A stretch of DNA of 64,000 nt, from contig CP021224.1 of the NCBI GenBank assembly GCA_003999685.1, forward strand, positions 1,612,001 through 1,676,000. Reading direction: 5' to 3'. A model generated the notes under the pieces. That model did no database searches, was not told the origin of the DNA, and saw only the letters and a list, made by a program, of their open reading frames with translations. Shown here piece after piece: positions 1 to 12,116 of this stretch (within the stretch, counting starts at the first letter, position 1; every line of letters begins with the position of its first letter). The position numbers and the translations under genes are program-made. The DNA is from Taiwanofungus camphoratus. Its lineage: Eukaryota > Basidiomycota > Agaricomycetes > Polyporales > Taiwanofungaceae.

Positions 1-2020
1 CAGAGAGGAATCCCATTTGTGGTTGGTTTGGCCATGATCCAGGCATAGTATCCTTGCCATTCGGCAAGTCTGGCTTCGTTAATGTCGATCGTCCCTTTCT
101 CCCAGTCAATTTTTGGGTTGACTTGTGCGAGCCAGGGGTTGTCAAGTACCACGTCAAGTGGCCCGATGTCTGAGACATAGAAGTTAGTCGGGACGTCGTT
201 TCCTTGTAGGCAGATGCTGCCTTCAACCCGATGGGTGATGGGCCCCCCTCTGTTTGCACTCCCATCAATGGTGGTGGAGATCACTGTTCGTGGTAGTGGT
301 CTGGTGGGGAGTCCCCATTTCTTCACAAAGTTTGGGTGGACTAAGTTAGCATCGGCCCCGCTATCCAGTAGGGGGAAAACTGCGACGGCCTTTTCTCCTG
401 CAACGATGTAGCCAGGCAAATAGAGGGTATGGCATTTGTGAAGTCCGGTAATTACACTTCGTATTGAGGGTTCTGGCAGCTTGTGTGCCGAGTCGGGTTG
501 CCTTAGAGGAAACCCAGCATGTGTGGGTTCCACCGATATGTCTTTGTCACTTTCGACATTCGGTTCTTCTGGGTATGCTCATGAAGTCCCTGCCATGGGT
601 AGCTCTATCGATCCGTCAGATTCCTCACTGCCCCAGTAATCCGCTGGTGGGCAAGGGTATGGCTGAGTTTCTTCCAGCATGAAGTCACTTACGCTGGTTG
701 GCCATCGTGACAAGGGTTCTGTGATGACAGGGAATGAGTCTCTCCTTCCGGAGCCTACTCCCCCAACTGCCTCGGGGGGTTGTGAAAGTCTGGGTCCCGT
801 CTCATGCTGGTTGTCCTGTTCATTATCGGCCTTAACTGAGCTAGCGCTGTCGCCTCCTTTTCATTTGGACTTCCTGGGTTCAGGGCAATCCTTGACCGTG
901 TGTCCTGTCTTTCTACATCGGTAACAGCTCTTCTTTTTCCAGTGCTGTGTCCGTGTGTCGATGTCGCTTCGGTGTGGTCGTGCTGTTGTTCTTCCTTGGG
1001 GCCTGCACCTCCCTGTCCCTGGTCTAGGACATCAGCAGAGGGTTGAGAAAGTCCAAGGTCGTCATTGCTCGCTGTGAGCGGTCCATTTCATGGGATTCCA
1101 AGTGCATTTTCTTCGACTGTTTCTGGTCATGGGGGTTTTTTCTCTTCTCTCCCTTCCTTCAGTTTTCTTCGCCAGGCAATAGCTCTCCGGACTATTGCCA
1201 GGAATCGTTCCATCCTGTTCGTGCCTCTCTCTCTCTCTGTCGGGCAAAAGATGGTGCGTACTCGTAGTCAAGTAGCCTCCTCCTGCCAGTCCCTTTTCGA
1301 GATGCTGGTCTTATCCAATCCTGCCTATGAGGACGTTGGTGAGGTTCGGGTGTTTTGTTCGTTCGTTTCGGGTTCGGGTTCACTATCTGCAGATAGAAGT
1401 TTGAAATCTTGTCCTAATGTTACGGGGGTGTCTATGCCCATAAGCGACTACTAGTGACGGTGAGTCGTTGAGTAGTCGAGCGTGTATGTGAGGAGTCAGC
1501 CTGGCTGACGACGAGTATACACCTAAGTCTTCAACCGCTAGCCCAACGGTCTCGAGAGAGTTACGGGCTATGTCGCGTCGTCTAGCTCCAAGTGTAGTCA
1601 CAAGAGAGTAGATGGTCTGAGAAGACCCGTTGAATAGACAAAGGTATATACAAAGTACAAGGACAACGATGGTGTCCAAGTACGCAGTGAGGCTAAGGCT
1701 ACTGAAGTGTAACCTATGGTGACTAGTAACGAAGGTGACAGACAAGAGGACAAGATTGGGGTACTCCGCAGTGAGCCAACCCCCTTAAGTACTATGGTGG
1801 GTTTTAGGGCAAGCCAGCCCTCGTCCCACAGGTATCAGTACCTACTAAGTGTCCCTGAGTCAGGGGCCTGAGTGGCCCCCTCTGAGTAACAGTCCATGAC
1901 TAAGCGGGGATGGACAGCCCGTCTGGAATGGTGGTGGTAATCGTAAGTGTACACAACCCGCTAGTCTGTGAAGTAAAGAGAAAATGAAATGTACGCCCAC
2001 ACCTGTATCGCCTTGTAACA
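1..2020 (-). mobile_element. E1: Ty3/gypsy chromovirus, 5' part, cut by window start
   Basis: A minus-strand element enters the window with its 5' LTR at 1418-2020. Reading leftward there is a leader and short gag-like stretch, one CCHC zinc knuckle (CYRCRKTGH, about 890-935) and an aspartic protease region (about 60-390) with an LLDSGA-type active site followed by ANLVHP. The window ends in the protease-RT linker. The protein sequence is close to the same parts of E2, E5 and E6. The gag is short: the knuckle lies only about 490 bp from the LTR and no capsid-like part is visible between. The coding part is broken at several places and counts as a fossil, although its LTR is fairly CpG-rich and so perhaps not very old. 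Confidence 0.85.
1418..2020 (-). repeat. LTR-A, 5' LTR of E1
   Basis: This 603-bp terminal repeat reads TGTTACAAGGC...GTAACA on the minus strand. It aligns along its length with ten other full or partial copies in the window. The segment after its inner end (TTAGGACAAGATTTC) is conserved among A-type elements and is where the primer-binding site should lie. The other end of E1, and so its target duplication, is outside the window. Confidence 0.85.
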
Positions 2021-5000
2021 GGCCCTAGTCATCAACTACAATGGGGCAAAACCTAGTATTTCTTTCATCGCTCTGATTAATTCTTCAATCTCCAGCACAG
2101 TCCAGTCTCTTTACCTCTCTGCTTGCTCATCAGTTGCCTCACATTTACAGTCTCTCTATACCCCAAATGCAAAAGCATCCAGTACAGCCACGTTGAACAC
2201 TTCAACATGGGCTTCAACACTTCTATTTTCAGCCCCCCTTGCTTCACTTCCCACTCTGTCCTCTTCAAACTCTTCGACTCACACTTTGACCTCTCAGCTT
2301 CTTAATTCCATTCTTCTGACATCTTCTACTTCAACTCACGAAACCTATGCAGCTACTAAGAAAAAGTACAAGCCAGTTGTGCTCAAGACTTGTCCCATTC
2401 TAGGAGCAGTCCCCAAGCAGTTTTGAATAGTTCAAGACATCAAGGGCAACCCCCTATCCATTATGCCAGTACTCTCAACCAACCCCTCACCTTTTGAACC
2501 TATTGGCTGTTATATGTGTGAATGCTTTGACATCACAGAGAAGCTTCACGATGGCAACTTCCTACTCCCTGATGAGCATTGAGTCCTCCACCACTTCATG
2601 TGCTTGCACAACAAAGCCTTCACATGGACCAACAAAGAAAGGGGATGCTTCAAGCCAGAGTACTTCCCCCCCGTTGATTTTCCCGTCATACTGCATATGC
2701 CCTGGGTGCAGAAGAATATTCCAATTCCACCTGGGATCTACAATCAAGTCTGTGCAGTGATCAAGCAAAAGATTGACACAGGAGTCTATGAGCCTTCAAA
2801 CTCATCATATCAATCGTGCTGGTTCTGCGTAGTAAAGAAGGATGGGAAATCTCTTCAACTCATACATTCCCTCGAGCCCCTTAATGCAGTTACTATACAG
2901 CACTCCAGCATACAACCCACACCAGAATATCTCACAGAACAGTTTGGAGGAAGACTGTGTGGTGGCATGCTTGACCTCTACATAGGCTATGATGAACGAC
3001 TCATCGCAGAGTCATTGAGAGACCTTACAACGTTCCAAACCCCCTACGGCACCATGCGACTTATCACCCTTCCAATGGGTTGGACAAACTCAGTCCCTAT
3101 ATTTCATGACAACGTCATGTACATTCTACAACCTGAAATCCCACACTCTACAGTCCCCTACATCGATGATGTTCCCATCAAAGGCCCTGCAACAGACTAC
3201 AATGATGAGTGGCTGTCTTTGAACCATGGAATTTGAAGATTCATATGAGAACACTTCGAAAACTTGAATTGTATAGTCACTCAAATGTGATATGCAGGAG
3301 GAACCTTCTCTGGCATAAAGAGCATTCTAATCTCATGTGAAATCATGGTCATAGGACACCGGTGTACTCCTGAAGGATGGTTGCCTGACAACTCTCGAGT
3401 CTCAGCAATACACAACTGGGGCCCCTGTGCTACACTCTCTGACATTTGAGCATTCCTAGAAACCATCAGAGTCATTCAAATCTTCATACACAACTTCACC
3501 CATTGCACCAATGCCCTTATACACCTTACGAGGAAGGATGTAGAGTTTGAATTTGGTCCTGAACAAATCACAGCCCAAGAGGACCTCAAGGATGCTCTAC
3601 TCTCATCCCCTGCACTATGTGCTATCAACTATGACTCCCCCTCCCCCATAATTCTCGCCGTCAACACTTCGTTCATTGCAGTTGGGTATCACCTTTGTCA
3701 GTGCGACGAAACAGATACTCAAGTCCACTACTACAACCGCTTCGGCTCTATCACTCTGAACAATTGTGAGAGGTTCTCTCAACCCAAGCTCAAGATCTAT
3801 TGTCTATTCCATGCCCTTCGATCCCTTCGACTTTATCTTATCAGCATTCGAAACCTCATCATAGAAGTTGATGCACACTACATCAAAGGCATGCTCAAGA
3901 ACCCAGATATTGCCCCCAGCACAAGTATCAACCGCTGGATAGTAGCCATCCTCACATTCCACTTCACAATAGTACACATTCCCAGTACAATGCATGGCCC
4001 TGACGGTCTCTCTTGATGTATGCCACAGCCAGGTGACACTGTCATAGAAGAGATCGATGAAGACTTTGATGACTGGATCAACCACATGCACTCCTTCGTC
4101 CATCAGATACTACCCCCCCCTCCTACCCCTACAATGCCTGTCCTAACCAATGCAGAAGCCAAGTATGGCTCCAATTTCAAAAAGGAGGAGGATAGCTATG
4201 AAATTGTCCTGTGTTCAGAGCAAGCGCAGCTCACAGATGCAAGACTTGATAAAGTCCTCACATTCCATCAAACACTATCAAAACCAGAAGGCATCTCAGA
4301 TGGTGAATATGATGGGTTCCTCAAGTACTGCTTGCTGTTCTTCTTGGACAACAACACTCTATGGTGAAAGGACAGTCACAGCATGCACAAGTTGGTCATC
4401 AAGCCTGGCGATTGACTCCAAATTCTTCAAGAATGTCACAACCACACCGCTCATTGAGACATCTATGTGATGAAAGTCTTCATCAATGAACAATTTTGGT
4501 GGCCATTCCACTATGCAGACATAGCATGGTTCATTCGAACATGTCATCTATGCCAGTTCCATCAAGTCCAGCAGATCCTTATTCCACCTACTGTTGCAAT
4601 GCCCACTCCCATCTTCGCAAAGATTCATATTGATACGATGCATATGCCCATGTCTGGTGGATACAAGTATCTCATACAAGGAAGATGCTCCCTCACAATG
4701 TACCCGGAATTTTGAATGCTTCAAAAGGAAACAGCATCAGCACTTGCCGACTGGATCTTCGAAGATATTCTCTGTCGATGGGGCACGCTAAGCGAGATCG
4801 TTATGGACAATGGTGCAGCATTCATCAAGGCAGTGGACTATCTGTCAAAGAAATACCACATAAACCACATTTGAATCAGTGGCTACAACTCGAGAGTGAA
4901 CAGGCTCATCAAATGTCCACACTTCAGTATGAGACAAGCCCTGTTCAAGACTGCTGATGGAGACAAGAAGAAATGGTCTTGTGTGGCTTACTTCATGTTT

Positions 5001-5609
5001 TGATCTGAACGCATTATGACTCGATGACGCATGGGTTGCTCACCGTACTTCGCAGTCACAGGCACTCATCCCCTCATCCCTCTCGACATCATAGAAGCTA
5101 CATACCTTCAGCCCCCTCCCACTTCAATTCTTTCTACAACAGATCTCATTGCACACAGAGCAATTGCACTTCAGAAGCACGTAAAACAAGTATCTGAACT
5201 CAAATTGAAGGTTTATGAAGCACGTTGAACAGCAGCACTCCACTTCAAAAAGGAGCACGAGCACTCGATAAAGGACTTTAACTTCAAGCGTGGAGACTTA
5301 GTGCTCATACACAACACAAAGGTCAAGAAGTCCCTGAACAGCAAGATGCACCCACGCTACCTAGGCCCCCTCATCATTGTCTCGTGCAACAAGGGTGGCG
5401 CATACATCGTTTGCAAACTAGATGGCACAGTCCTTGACAGGCCAATAGCAGCATTCTGAGTTATCCTCTACTTTGCTCGACAATCCATCCCCATCCCCGA
5501 TGACTTAGAAGATGTCTCAATGGAGTGTCTTCGAGAACTTGAATGATCCAGTTCGCTCAGCGACGATGACAACGATATCATTGAAGACGTTGAAGAAAGC
5601 GACCACTAG
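2021..5609 (+). mobile_element. T1: degraded Ty3/gypsy pol of a second lineage
   Basis: This plus-strand pol fossil belongs to a lineage distinct from the chromoviruses around it. Visible parts in order are a pre-RT region (about 2340-2620), reverse transcriptase (about 2640-3200, active-site box YIDDVPIKGP), RNase H (about 3600-4015), integrase with its zinc-binding part (RTCHLCQFH, about 4540) and catalytic core (about 4630-5060), then a basic C-terminal module (MHPRYLGPLIIV, about 5350) and an acidic tail. From memory, this RT type is widespread in Agaricomycete genomes. No chromodomain and no LTRs are seen, and the left side abuts the E1 LTR. It carries a dozen or more breaks and is clearly old. 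Confidence 0.8.
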
Positions 5610-6005
5610 AAGCCCCTGTCTCTCTACTTGTACTACTATGATGTGTACCTTCTACAGTCTATTTTCTCTTACTATATGCTTGATTTCATCTCTTTTTCTA
5701 TTGATTTAGCGTTATTTTACTTGTACCATACATGATTCAACTCGACTAAGTTGCGATATCACTTCGACATTCTACAAATACTTCAATTCGAATGTTGCAT
5801 GGAGGCTCACTTTCTACAAGCCCTCCTAGGCAGTGATGACAAACTGAGCCTACCAATGTTGCCATTTTTTTTACTAAGTCCTTTGATATGTTCTATTCCT
5901 TTGATCACTTCTATTTCCTTCTATCACACCTTTCACAATTTGGACGAAGAACTTTTATTTGCTACTCTACAAAAAGAAAAGCCATGACCCACCACAAGAC
6001 AACAA
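5610..6005. other. AT-rich spacer after T1, no gene seen
   Basis: This stretch probably contains the 3' untranslated part of T1 and the downstream flank of the minus-strand gene at 6006-7374. I see pyrimidine-rich runs but no LTR boundary, no convincing coding frame and no RNA gene. Confidence 0.4.
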
Positions 6006-7374
6006 CTACTTCTCATCACCCGACTCCAGCCCAACTACAAATCCGTTGCCTGCAATTGCCTCTTGTCCCATATGAATCAACTCCACATCGAGATCATGGA
6101 GCATTGTGCGACAAAATGTGAGGTTCATGTGCTCCTCTCAAATCATGTGGATGGTGGCATGGGATTGCTTGTCAAGGTCAAGTGAATCCAGATCATCCTG
6201 GTCGAGGCCAAGGCAGCTGCCACCATCCAAAGGGACCTTGACTGTGGGACGAGATGGCTGGGTCACTTAATGGTGCTTCGATCCACTGGCCTCCCCCATC
6301 AAAGGACCAGCAGAAGGGGCATGCACTGCAAAAAGAAGTGTTAGAAGCATGGTGTAAGAACCAAAATGTACTTACCTTGCTTCTTTCTGCCGTTGCACAT
6401 CTTCTTTGTCTTCCCCAAGACCGAGACACCACCAAAATAACATCCCTGCACTGCCTGTATGCAACAGTCACATGCAGTGGCACCCTCTGACCAGACACAC
6501 TCTATGGTTTGTGTGTGTATTCAACATTGGTCACACTATGAAGAGGTGTTAGCAAAGTAGAACAACCAAGGCAACAAAACACATACCTTTTCACCTGCCT
6601 GCTGCTTCATGCATGCAATGTGCACCCAGTCAATCTCAGATGTCACCGAGACATCACAATCACCTGTCAACAGCTTCTACAATGCGGTCAGTAACAAGGA
6701 AAGGGAAGGAACAAACCAGTTACTTACCATTGTGTCATCCCTGTCTTCTGGCCAAGCCTGCTTCTTGCCCTTCAAAGGAGCGGCAGCTCCTTCGACATGC
6801 TCCTCGGTGCCCTCGACCATCTGTGAAGCTTTGGTGTCAGCCACACATGCCGCCTTCTCAGCCTCCTGCATGAGATGGGCAGCTGCTTCCTCCTCTTTGG
6901 CCAGGCGCTCGGCTTCCTCCTGTTGATGATGCTCCTCCTCCACATGATGAACTTCAGTGGTGGCAGCATGTGCTTCCTCTTCTAGGTGTTGCTCCTCCTT
7001 CATGTGGTGCACAACTGCAATGTTGATGGCCACGGTGAGCGCAGGCCACTCATTGCAGGCCCAGTGGACCCAAGACTCTACAGCATGCTCAGTGAGATCT
7101 TCAATGAGCATGGCAACACACCCATCAACCTCAAGATCCTCAGCAACCCCACATGCCCTACAATATGCATTCTACAGTAAACACTGGTCAGTCAAAAACA
7201 AAAAGAGAAGAAGAAGGAACTTACCAAGAGGTCAGCCACATCCTGAGCCCATACTTCTACCTCTTCAGTGGGCACGGTGTCAGCATAAGGAGTGTTGAGG
7301 GCCACAACCAAGTGATTGTGAGCACATTGTGTGTGCAAGACTATGACAGCGGGAGTTGAGGAACGAGAAGTCAT
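6006..7374 (-). pseudogene. Spliced Cys-rich fungal protein, decayed
   Basis: The minus strand carries a multi-exon gene with good GT-AG introns. Exons lie about 7374-7225 (MTSRSSTPAVIVLHTQCAHN), 7171-6728, 6676-6587, 6535-6376 and from about 6329 to a stop at 6006. Exon 2 encodes ESWVHWACNEWPALTVAIN followed by a Glu/His/Ala-rich coiled-coil-like stretch (HHMKEEQHLEEEAH). Exons 3 and 4 carry paired cysteines resembling a fungal zinc-cluster-like motif (CDQC, ECVWSEGATACDCC, CYFGGVSVLGKTKK). The last exon gives DLDKQSHATIHMI and a short C-terminus ending GDEK. I recall similar Agaricomycete hypothetical proteins but know no function. In-frame stops in exon 4 and in the last exon (two there) show it is decaying. 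It lies between retroelements and may be a transposed or duplicated host gene. Confidence 0.6.
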
Positions 7375-7611
7375 TGAAAGCAGGATAGGAAAGCAGTCAA
7401 GACAAGAGATGCATCAAGTAAGGACGGAGCACAAAGAAAAATTGGCTGAGTCGCCCCCACTTAAATCCTCTTCAATGGCACATGATCAGCACAAGTCATG
7501 AGAAGGTCAGAACCACGCAGATCCCCATAGAGCTTCGATCCAGTCACACCCATCAAGCTTCTAGACATCACATGTGGACCAAGGACAGTCCAAATTCCAA
7601 AAAGGAGGAGA

Positions 7612-8655
7612 TGATAGGTGCCAGGCCCTTCTAGGCCCCATGGAGTGCTCTAACTTGACCCTGAAGCCTTAGTCATGTCTTTGATGCCACTTGACGCAGC
7701 CAATACAGTCTGTACGCCATAGCAAGCCTCTTCAATAGCTTTGAATCACACCACAGCCACTCCACCAGTTCCAGTCCAACACTCCGACATACCATTCCCT
7801 CTGCATGCAAGATGCCACATGCAGCATCACTCAAATATCCTTGCACATGACCGGTCTCACCACTCCAATATTGCTTGATCTGCTATGATGTGCCACTCAA
7901 TGCACTTGATAATGCTACAGCTCCAGGTTTTGTCCTAGTCTATTTCATGTACATTCTTTTGTCTCAGCCTTTCTAGTGACATCAGTACAGTAGCCACTCC
8001 CTCTATGAGCCACTCCGTAGTTCATAGTATGCAAGTAGTTAGGATGCCACTCATACTATGCCACTCCCAATGCGTCTTACATTGTAGTACAGTAGTATAA
8101 ATGTGATGTACAGTGTCTCAGAACAAGGGAGAGAAGTTTTCCCCCATCCTGCAGAGCTCAAGAAGAGCACCTTTGATTCAGTCTTCTACTGCATTCTACT
8201 GTGTCTCTCCATCTTCAATTATGTTCAAAGAGTTGCATCTACCATCTGCCTTCTACAGTATCTTGAAGGGTTGCGTTTAGTCCACCTTCTACAGTGTCTT
8301 GAAGGGTTGCATCTAGTCCATTTTTGACATCTGTTGAAGGGTTGCATTTTAGTTCTCCTCTACACTTATCTGTCTCTGACTTCATCGAAGGGTTGTGTTT
8401 TAGTCCACCTTTGACTCACGTCAGAGGGTTGCATTTTATCCATCTTCAACATCTGGTAAAGAGTTGTGTTTCAGTATCCCAGTCTTATGTCTGCCTTTGA
8501 GTCACATCAAAGGGTTGTGCTAGTATCTCGTCTCTAACCCAAGTCCACATTCTACAGTAGTTGAAGGGTTGCATATCAGCTAAGTCCTCACGTTTAGTCT
8601 CTCCCTAGTTCAGTACAGCATAGTAGCGCATTGAAGCTACATCAAGCAGTTGCAA
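7612..8655 (+). repeat. LTR-C, plus copy, left arm of palindrome
   Basis: This LTR-like element begins TGATAGGTGCCAGGCCC. It holds a TATA box (TATAAATG, about 8096) followed about 40 bp on by a conserved segment ending in CTCAAGAAGAGCACC, and then a degenerate minisatellite with the recurring core GAAGGGTTGCATTT (about 8230-8580). Compared with the copies at 8656-9773 and 39257-40244 it lacks the last ~190 bp. A short open frame starting MMYSVSEQGREVF recurs between copies but is transcript-leader sequence rather than a gene. No internal coding region accompanies it. The 237 bp to its left (7375-7611) hold nothing I recognise. Confidence 0.65.
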
Positions 8656-9773
8656 TGATATGAACTATAACACTCCAACCCCTACTGGGTATGACCTAGA
8701 GAAGCTGAAAAGCTATAGAACTGTTAGTGTGCAAGGGGAGAGTCAGCAGCAAAGGGTTCCCGATCTCAAATTGGTTGAGAAATGTCTATGAAGGTCTTCA
8801 ATGACCTACAATGTGTGTCATGACTGCTCAATGTAGCTTCAATGTGCTACTATACTGGACTGAACTAGAGAGGGACTAAATGTAAGGACTTAGCTGATAC
8901 ACAACCCTTCAACTGCTGTAGAAGGCAGACTTGGGTTAGAGACAAGATACTAGCACAACCCTTCAATGTGACTCAAAGGCAGACGTAAGACTGGGATACT
9001 GAATGCAACTCTTTGATGGATGTTGAAGACAGATAAAATGCAACCCTTTGACAAAGTCGAAGATGGACTAAATGCAACCCTTCAAGATACTGTAGAAGGT
9101 GGACTAAATGCAACCCTTCAAGATACTGTAGAAGGCAGATGGTAAATGCAACTCTTTGAATGTAATTGAAGACAGAGAGACACAGTAGAATGCAGTAGAA
9201 GACTGAATCAAAGGTGCTCTTCTTGAGCTCTGCAGGATGGGGGAAAACTTCTCTCCCTTGTTCTGAGACACTGTACATCACATTTATACTACTGTACTAC
9301 AATGTAAGGTGCATTGGGAGTGGCATAGTATGAGTGGCATCCTAACTACTTGCATACTATGAACTACGGAGTGGCTCATAGAGGGAGTGGCTACTGTACT
9401 GATGTCACTAGAAAGGCTGAGACAAAGGAATGTACATGAATATAGACTAAGACAAAACCTGGGGCCATAGCATTATCGAGTGCATTGAGTGATGCATCAT
9501 AGCTGATCGAGTGATATTGGAGTGGCGAGGCTGGTCATGTGCAAGGATATTTGAGTGACACTGCATGTGGCATCTTGCACGTAAAGGGAACGGTACACCA
9601 GAATGTCAGGCTGGACCTGTAGGAGTGGCTGTGGCACAAATCAAAGATATTGGAGCATCTTGCTGTGGCATATGGACTGTATTGGCTGCATCAAGTGACA
9701 TTGAAGGTCTGACAAAGGCTTCAGGGTTGAGTTAGAGCACTCCACTTGGTCTAGAAGGGCCTGGTGCCTATCA
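8656..9773 (-). repeat. LTR-C, minus copy, right arm of palindrome
   Basis: This full-length copy (1118 bp) lies in opposite orientation immediately after the plus copy. On its own strand it runs TGATAGGTGCC...CATATCA. It carries the same TATA region (about 9280-9290) and minisatellite (about 8900-9180). No target duplication can be read at its ends: TGCAA on the left and CTGGC on the right do not match. Confidence 0.65.
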
Positions 9774-10448
9774 CTGGCAACCGCAGCCACTGAAATCGTC
9801 ACCCCCCCTCACTGCCTGGACTGTTTTGCCAACAACCACAACACTGACCACTGCCCCGTCGTGAGAGCTGCCTGGTCAGAGATCAATGACCCCACCAAGG
9901 ATGCCACCACCACATAAAGGTAGATGTTGGGATGACATCTAGGGGAGATGGGGGTAATGTTACTGACTGGTAGGGATGATGGACATATTTACTCTTTTTT
10001 CCTCTTGTCTTACACTACAGATGTGCAGCTCCACTTTTGATTACTCACACACCATCTGTCTGATGGCCCAACCATCTCTGCTTACAATATCTGTAGTTAC
10101 TCATGTGGACCGCTGACCCCTCTCTCCTTATGCTGTCCCCTGGGGGTGACACAGTGGTACCTGGGGTCTGGCAGCAGTAGTATATATAGGGCCTCTGCTA
10201 AGGGATGATCCTTAGCTTTATCCTCTTTGTTCATCACTACAAGTACTACACCTTAGTATGCAATATACCTTGCTTTACTTGTCCCTTTGTATTGCAAGAA
10301 GCCCACAACCCTTTGAGATCATATAGAGCTTGTGGTTGAAGACACATTCGGGACAAGTGACTCATCATCACTGGCATTCTGTCTCATCACCCAGCTGCAT
10401 ATAGCCTCCACTGTTAGCAGCATGTAAGCGGGTGCACCCCCAGTAACA
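9774..10448 (+). mobile_element. E4: 3' end of a D-type chromovirus with LTR-D
   Basis: The first ~145 bp encode the C-terminal part of the third ORF also seen in E5 and E7 (second zinc knuckle CLDCFANNHNTDHC, then AWSEINDPT). A polypurine tract ending GGGGGTAA comes next, then a 491-bp LTR-D at 9958-10448 (TGTTACTGAC...CAGTAACA) with a TATA box (TATATATA, 10191-10198). The rest of the element is missing to the left, where an LTR-C abuts it. Confidence 0.75.
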
Positions 10449-11559
10449 TTGTCTTACCATGCATTGCCCCTCTCTGTCTTGCTTTCCTCTTGTGCTCACT
10501 ATTCCACCCATTCACCTGCACAACTGCTGTGTGGGTTGTTGATTTGCTTGTAGTTGCTTTTACTGCTTTTTTGGCTTGAACATGTATTTTGTGTATTGTA
10601 GTGATTTATGGAAAAATGTGATTGTCTTGCTTTCAAGTCTTGCTGTGCTTTTTGTGATTTCTAGTGAGGGCCTGTATGCAAGGAATTTTGCTTGTAGGGC
10701 TTTTTAAGTGCTTGTTGATTTCAAGAAGGACAGAAAGCACAAGAAAGTGACATTTCAAGCAATATAAAGATGAATTTAAGCTGTTACAAGCCATACATGA
10801 TACAAATTGGTATCTCGGATCCTATATGTTGCCTCACACGTGAGGGCCTGACCACGATAGAAGGTGGCGAGGTCTTATGGTCGATATAGACCGAGTGTCG
10901 TGAAGTCCGTAGACTCGAGCGAGTATCACTCAGATATGAGCGAGAGGATACAAGACACGAATATGATAGTAACAAGACTAATGGTAACAAGATCAGACTT
11001 AAGGTCCGACCTAAGCTAAATACATGCTATATATACAAGTACGTATCATGAGCACGGACCAAGAACTACTCTAGGCAGGAGGTCCGAAATGTGGTACGAC
11101 TATAGATAAATAGAAAGTGGTACGATCCGGGCGTATTAGCAATACGTATGAGTGATGAGGAATGTGGTAAGCGGCCCGGATATGAGTCAGAGTTCTATGC
11201 ATAAGCGGGGCCGATCCGGGGCCCGTACAGTAATAGTCCATGAATAAGCAATGACCGTGGTAATGACAAGAAATAGAAATTGTATCAATACAAGTACATC
11301 AGAAGTAACCTGTGTGTCAGACTAAGATTTTGAAAGTCACACAAGAATCCCAAGCACAGAAAAAAGTATAACAAGACAGAGGATTGTCTTGTCACTCCTT
11401 GTGACAAGCACAATTCTGGCATCACAAGCCTTGTAAGACACCTTTACCTTGTCATCCTTTTTGTCTTGTGTGCTTGTGACAAGACAATAAGAGCACACAA
11501 GACACAAAAGACATTGGTAGGTTTTCCTGATGTAGATGTGCATGATGAGCAAGTGAGAT
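10449..11559. other. Non-coding spacer, split by a solo LTR-B
   Basis: Apart from the LTR at 10798-11287 this is AT-rich DNA without a recognisable gene. An imperfect hairpin lies near 11455-11515, where GTCTTGTGTGCT is answered by AGCACACAAGAC, and a nearby short palindrome reads CTTGTCACTCCTTGTGACAAG-like. It may be a worn non-autonomous element, but ends and target duplication are not clear. Confidence 0.35.
10798..11287 (-). repeat. Solo LTR-B with 5-bp target duplication
   Basis: A single 490-bp LTR of the B family, running TGATAC...GTATCA in minus orientation. It is flanked on both sides by ATACA (10793-10797 and 11288-11292). No internal element sequence adjoins it, so it is the product of LTR-LTR recombination. 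It has diverged, with small indels, from the LTRs of the whole B element at 17191-25208. Confidence 0.85.
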
Positions 11560-12116
11560 TGTTACAAGGCAGTACTGGTGTGGACATACATTTTCACTTC
11601 CCTTTACTCATCGGACTAGCGGGTCGTGTACACTTATGATTACCATCATCATTCCAGATGGGCTGACCGTCACCCACTTAGTTATGGACTGTTACTCAGA
11701 GGGGGCCATCTGGGCCTCTGACACAAGGACACTTAGTAGGTACTGATATCTGTGGGGGTGAAGGCCAGCTTGCCCTAAACCCACTGTAGTACTTAAGGGG
11801 CTGGCTCACTGCAGAGTACCCCAATCTTGTCCTCCTCAGTTACACCATGTACTTTGGTATCGTCATTACCTTAGTACTTTGTACTCATACCTTTGTCTAT
11901 TCAATGGGTCTCCTTAGACCATCTATCTCCTTGTGACTACACTAGGATATAGACAATGCAACTTAGCCTGCAACTCTCTTGAGACCATTGGGCTAGCGGT
12001 TGAAGACTTAGGTGTATACTCATCGTCAGCTAGGCTGACCCCTCGCATACATGTCCAACTACTCAATGACTCACCATCACTAGTAGTCACTTATGGGCGT
12101 AGACACCCCCATAACA
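11560..12116 (+). repeat. LTR-A, 5' LTR of E2
   Basis: A 557-bp LTR running TGTTACAAGG...CCATAACA. The sequence immediately inside it (TTAGGACAAGATTCC) is shared with E8 and nearly so with E5, marking the likely priming region. Confidence 0.85.

Noticed and set aside
8103-8327. Short protein starting MMYSVSEQGREVF, repeated at 8973-9281
   Set aside because: It occurs only as part of LTR-C copies and changes with the repeat; it is transcript-leader sequence.
7612-9773. A large DNA transposon with 1-kb terminal inverted repeats
   Set aside because: A third copy of the same unit stands alone at 39257-40244, the unit has TG...CA ends and a TATA region, there is no transposase, and the flanks lack a duplication. 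Two adjacent LTR-like copies explain it better.
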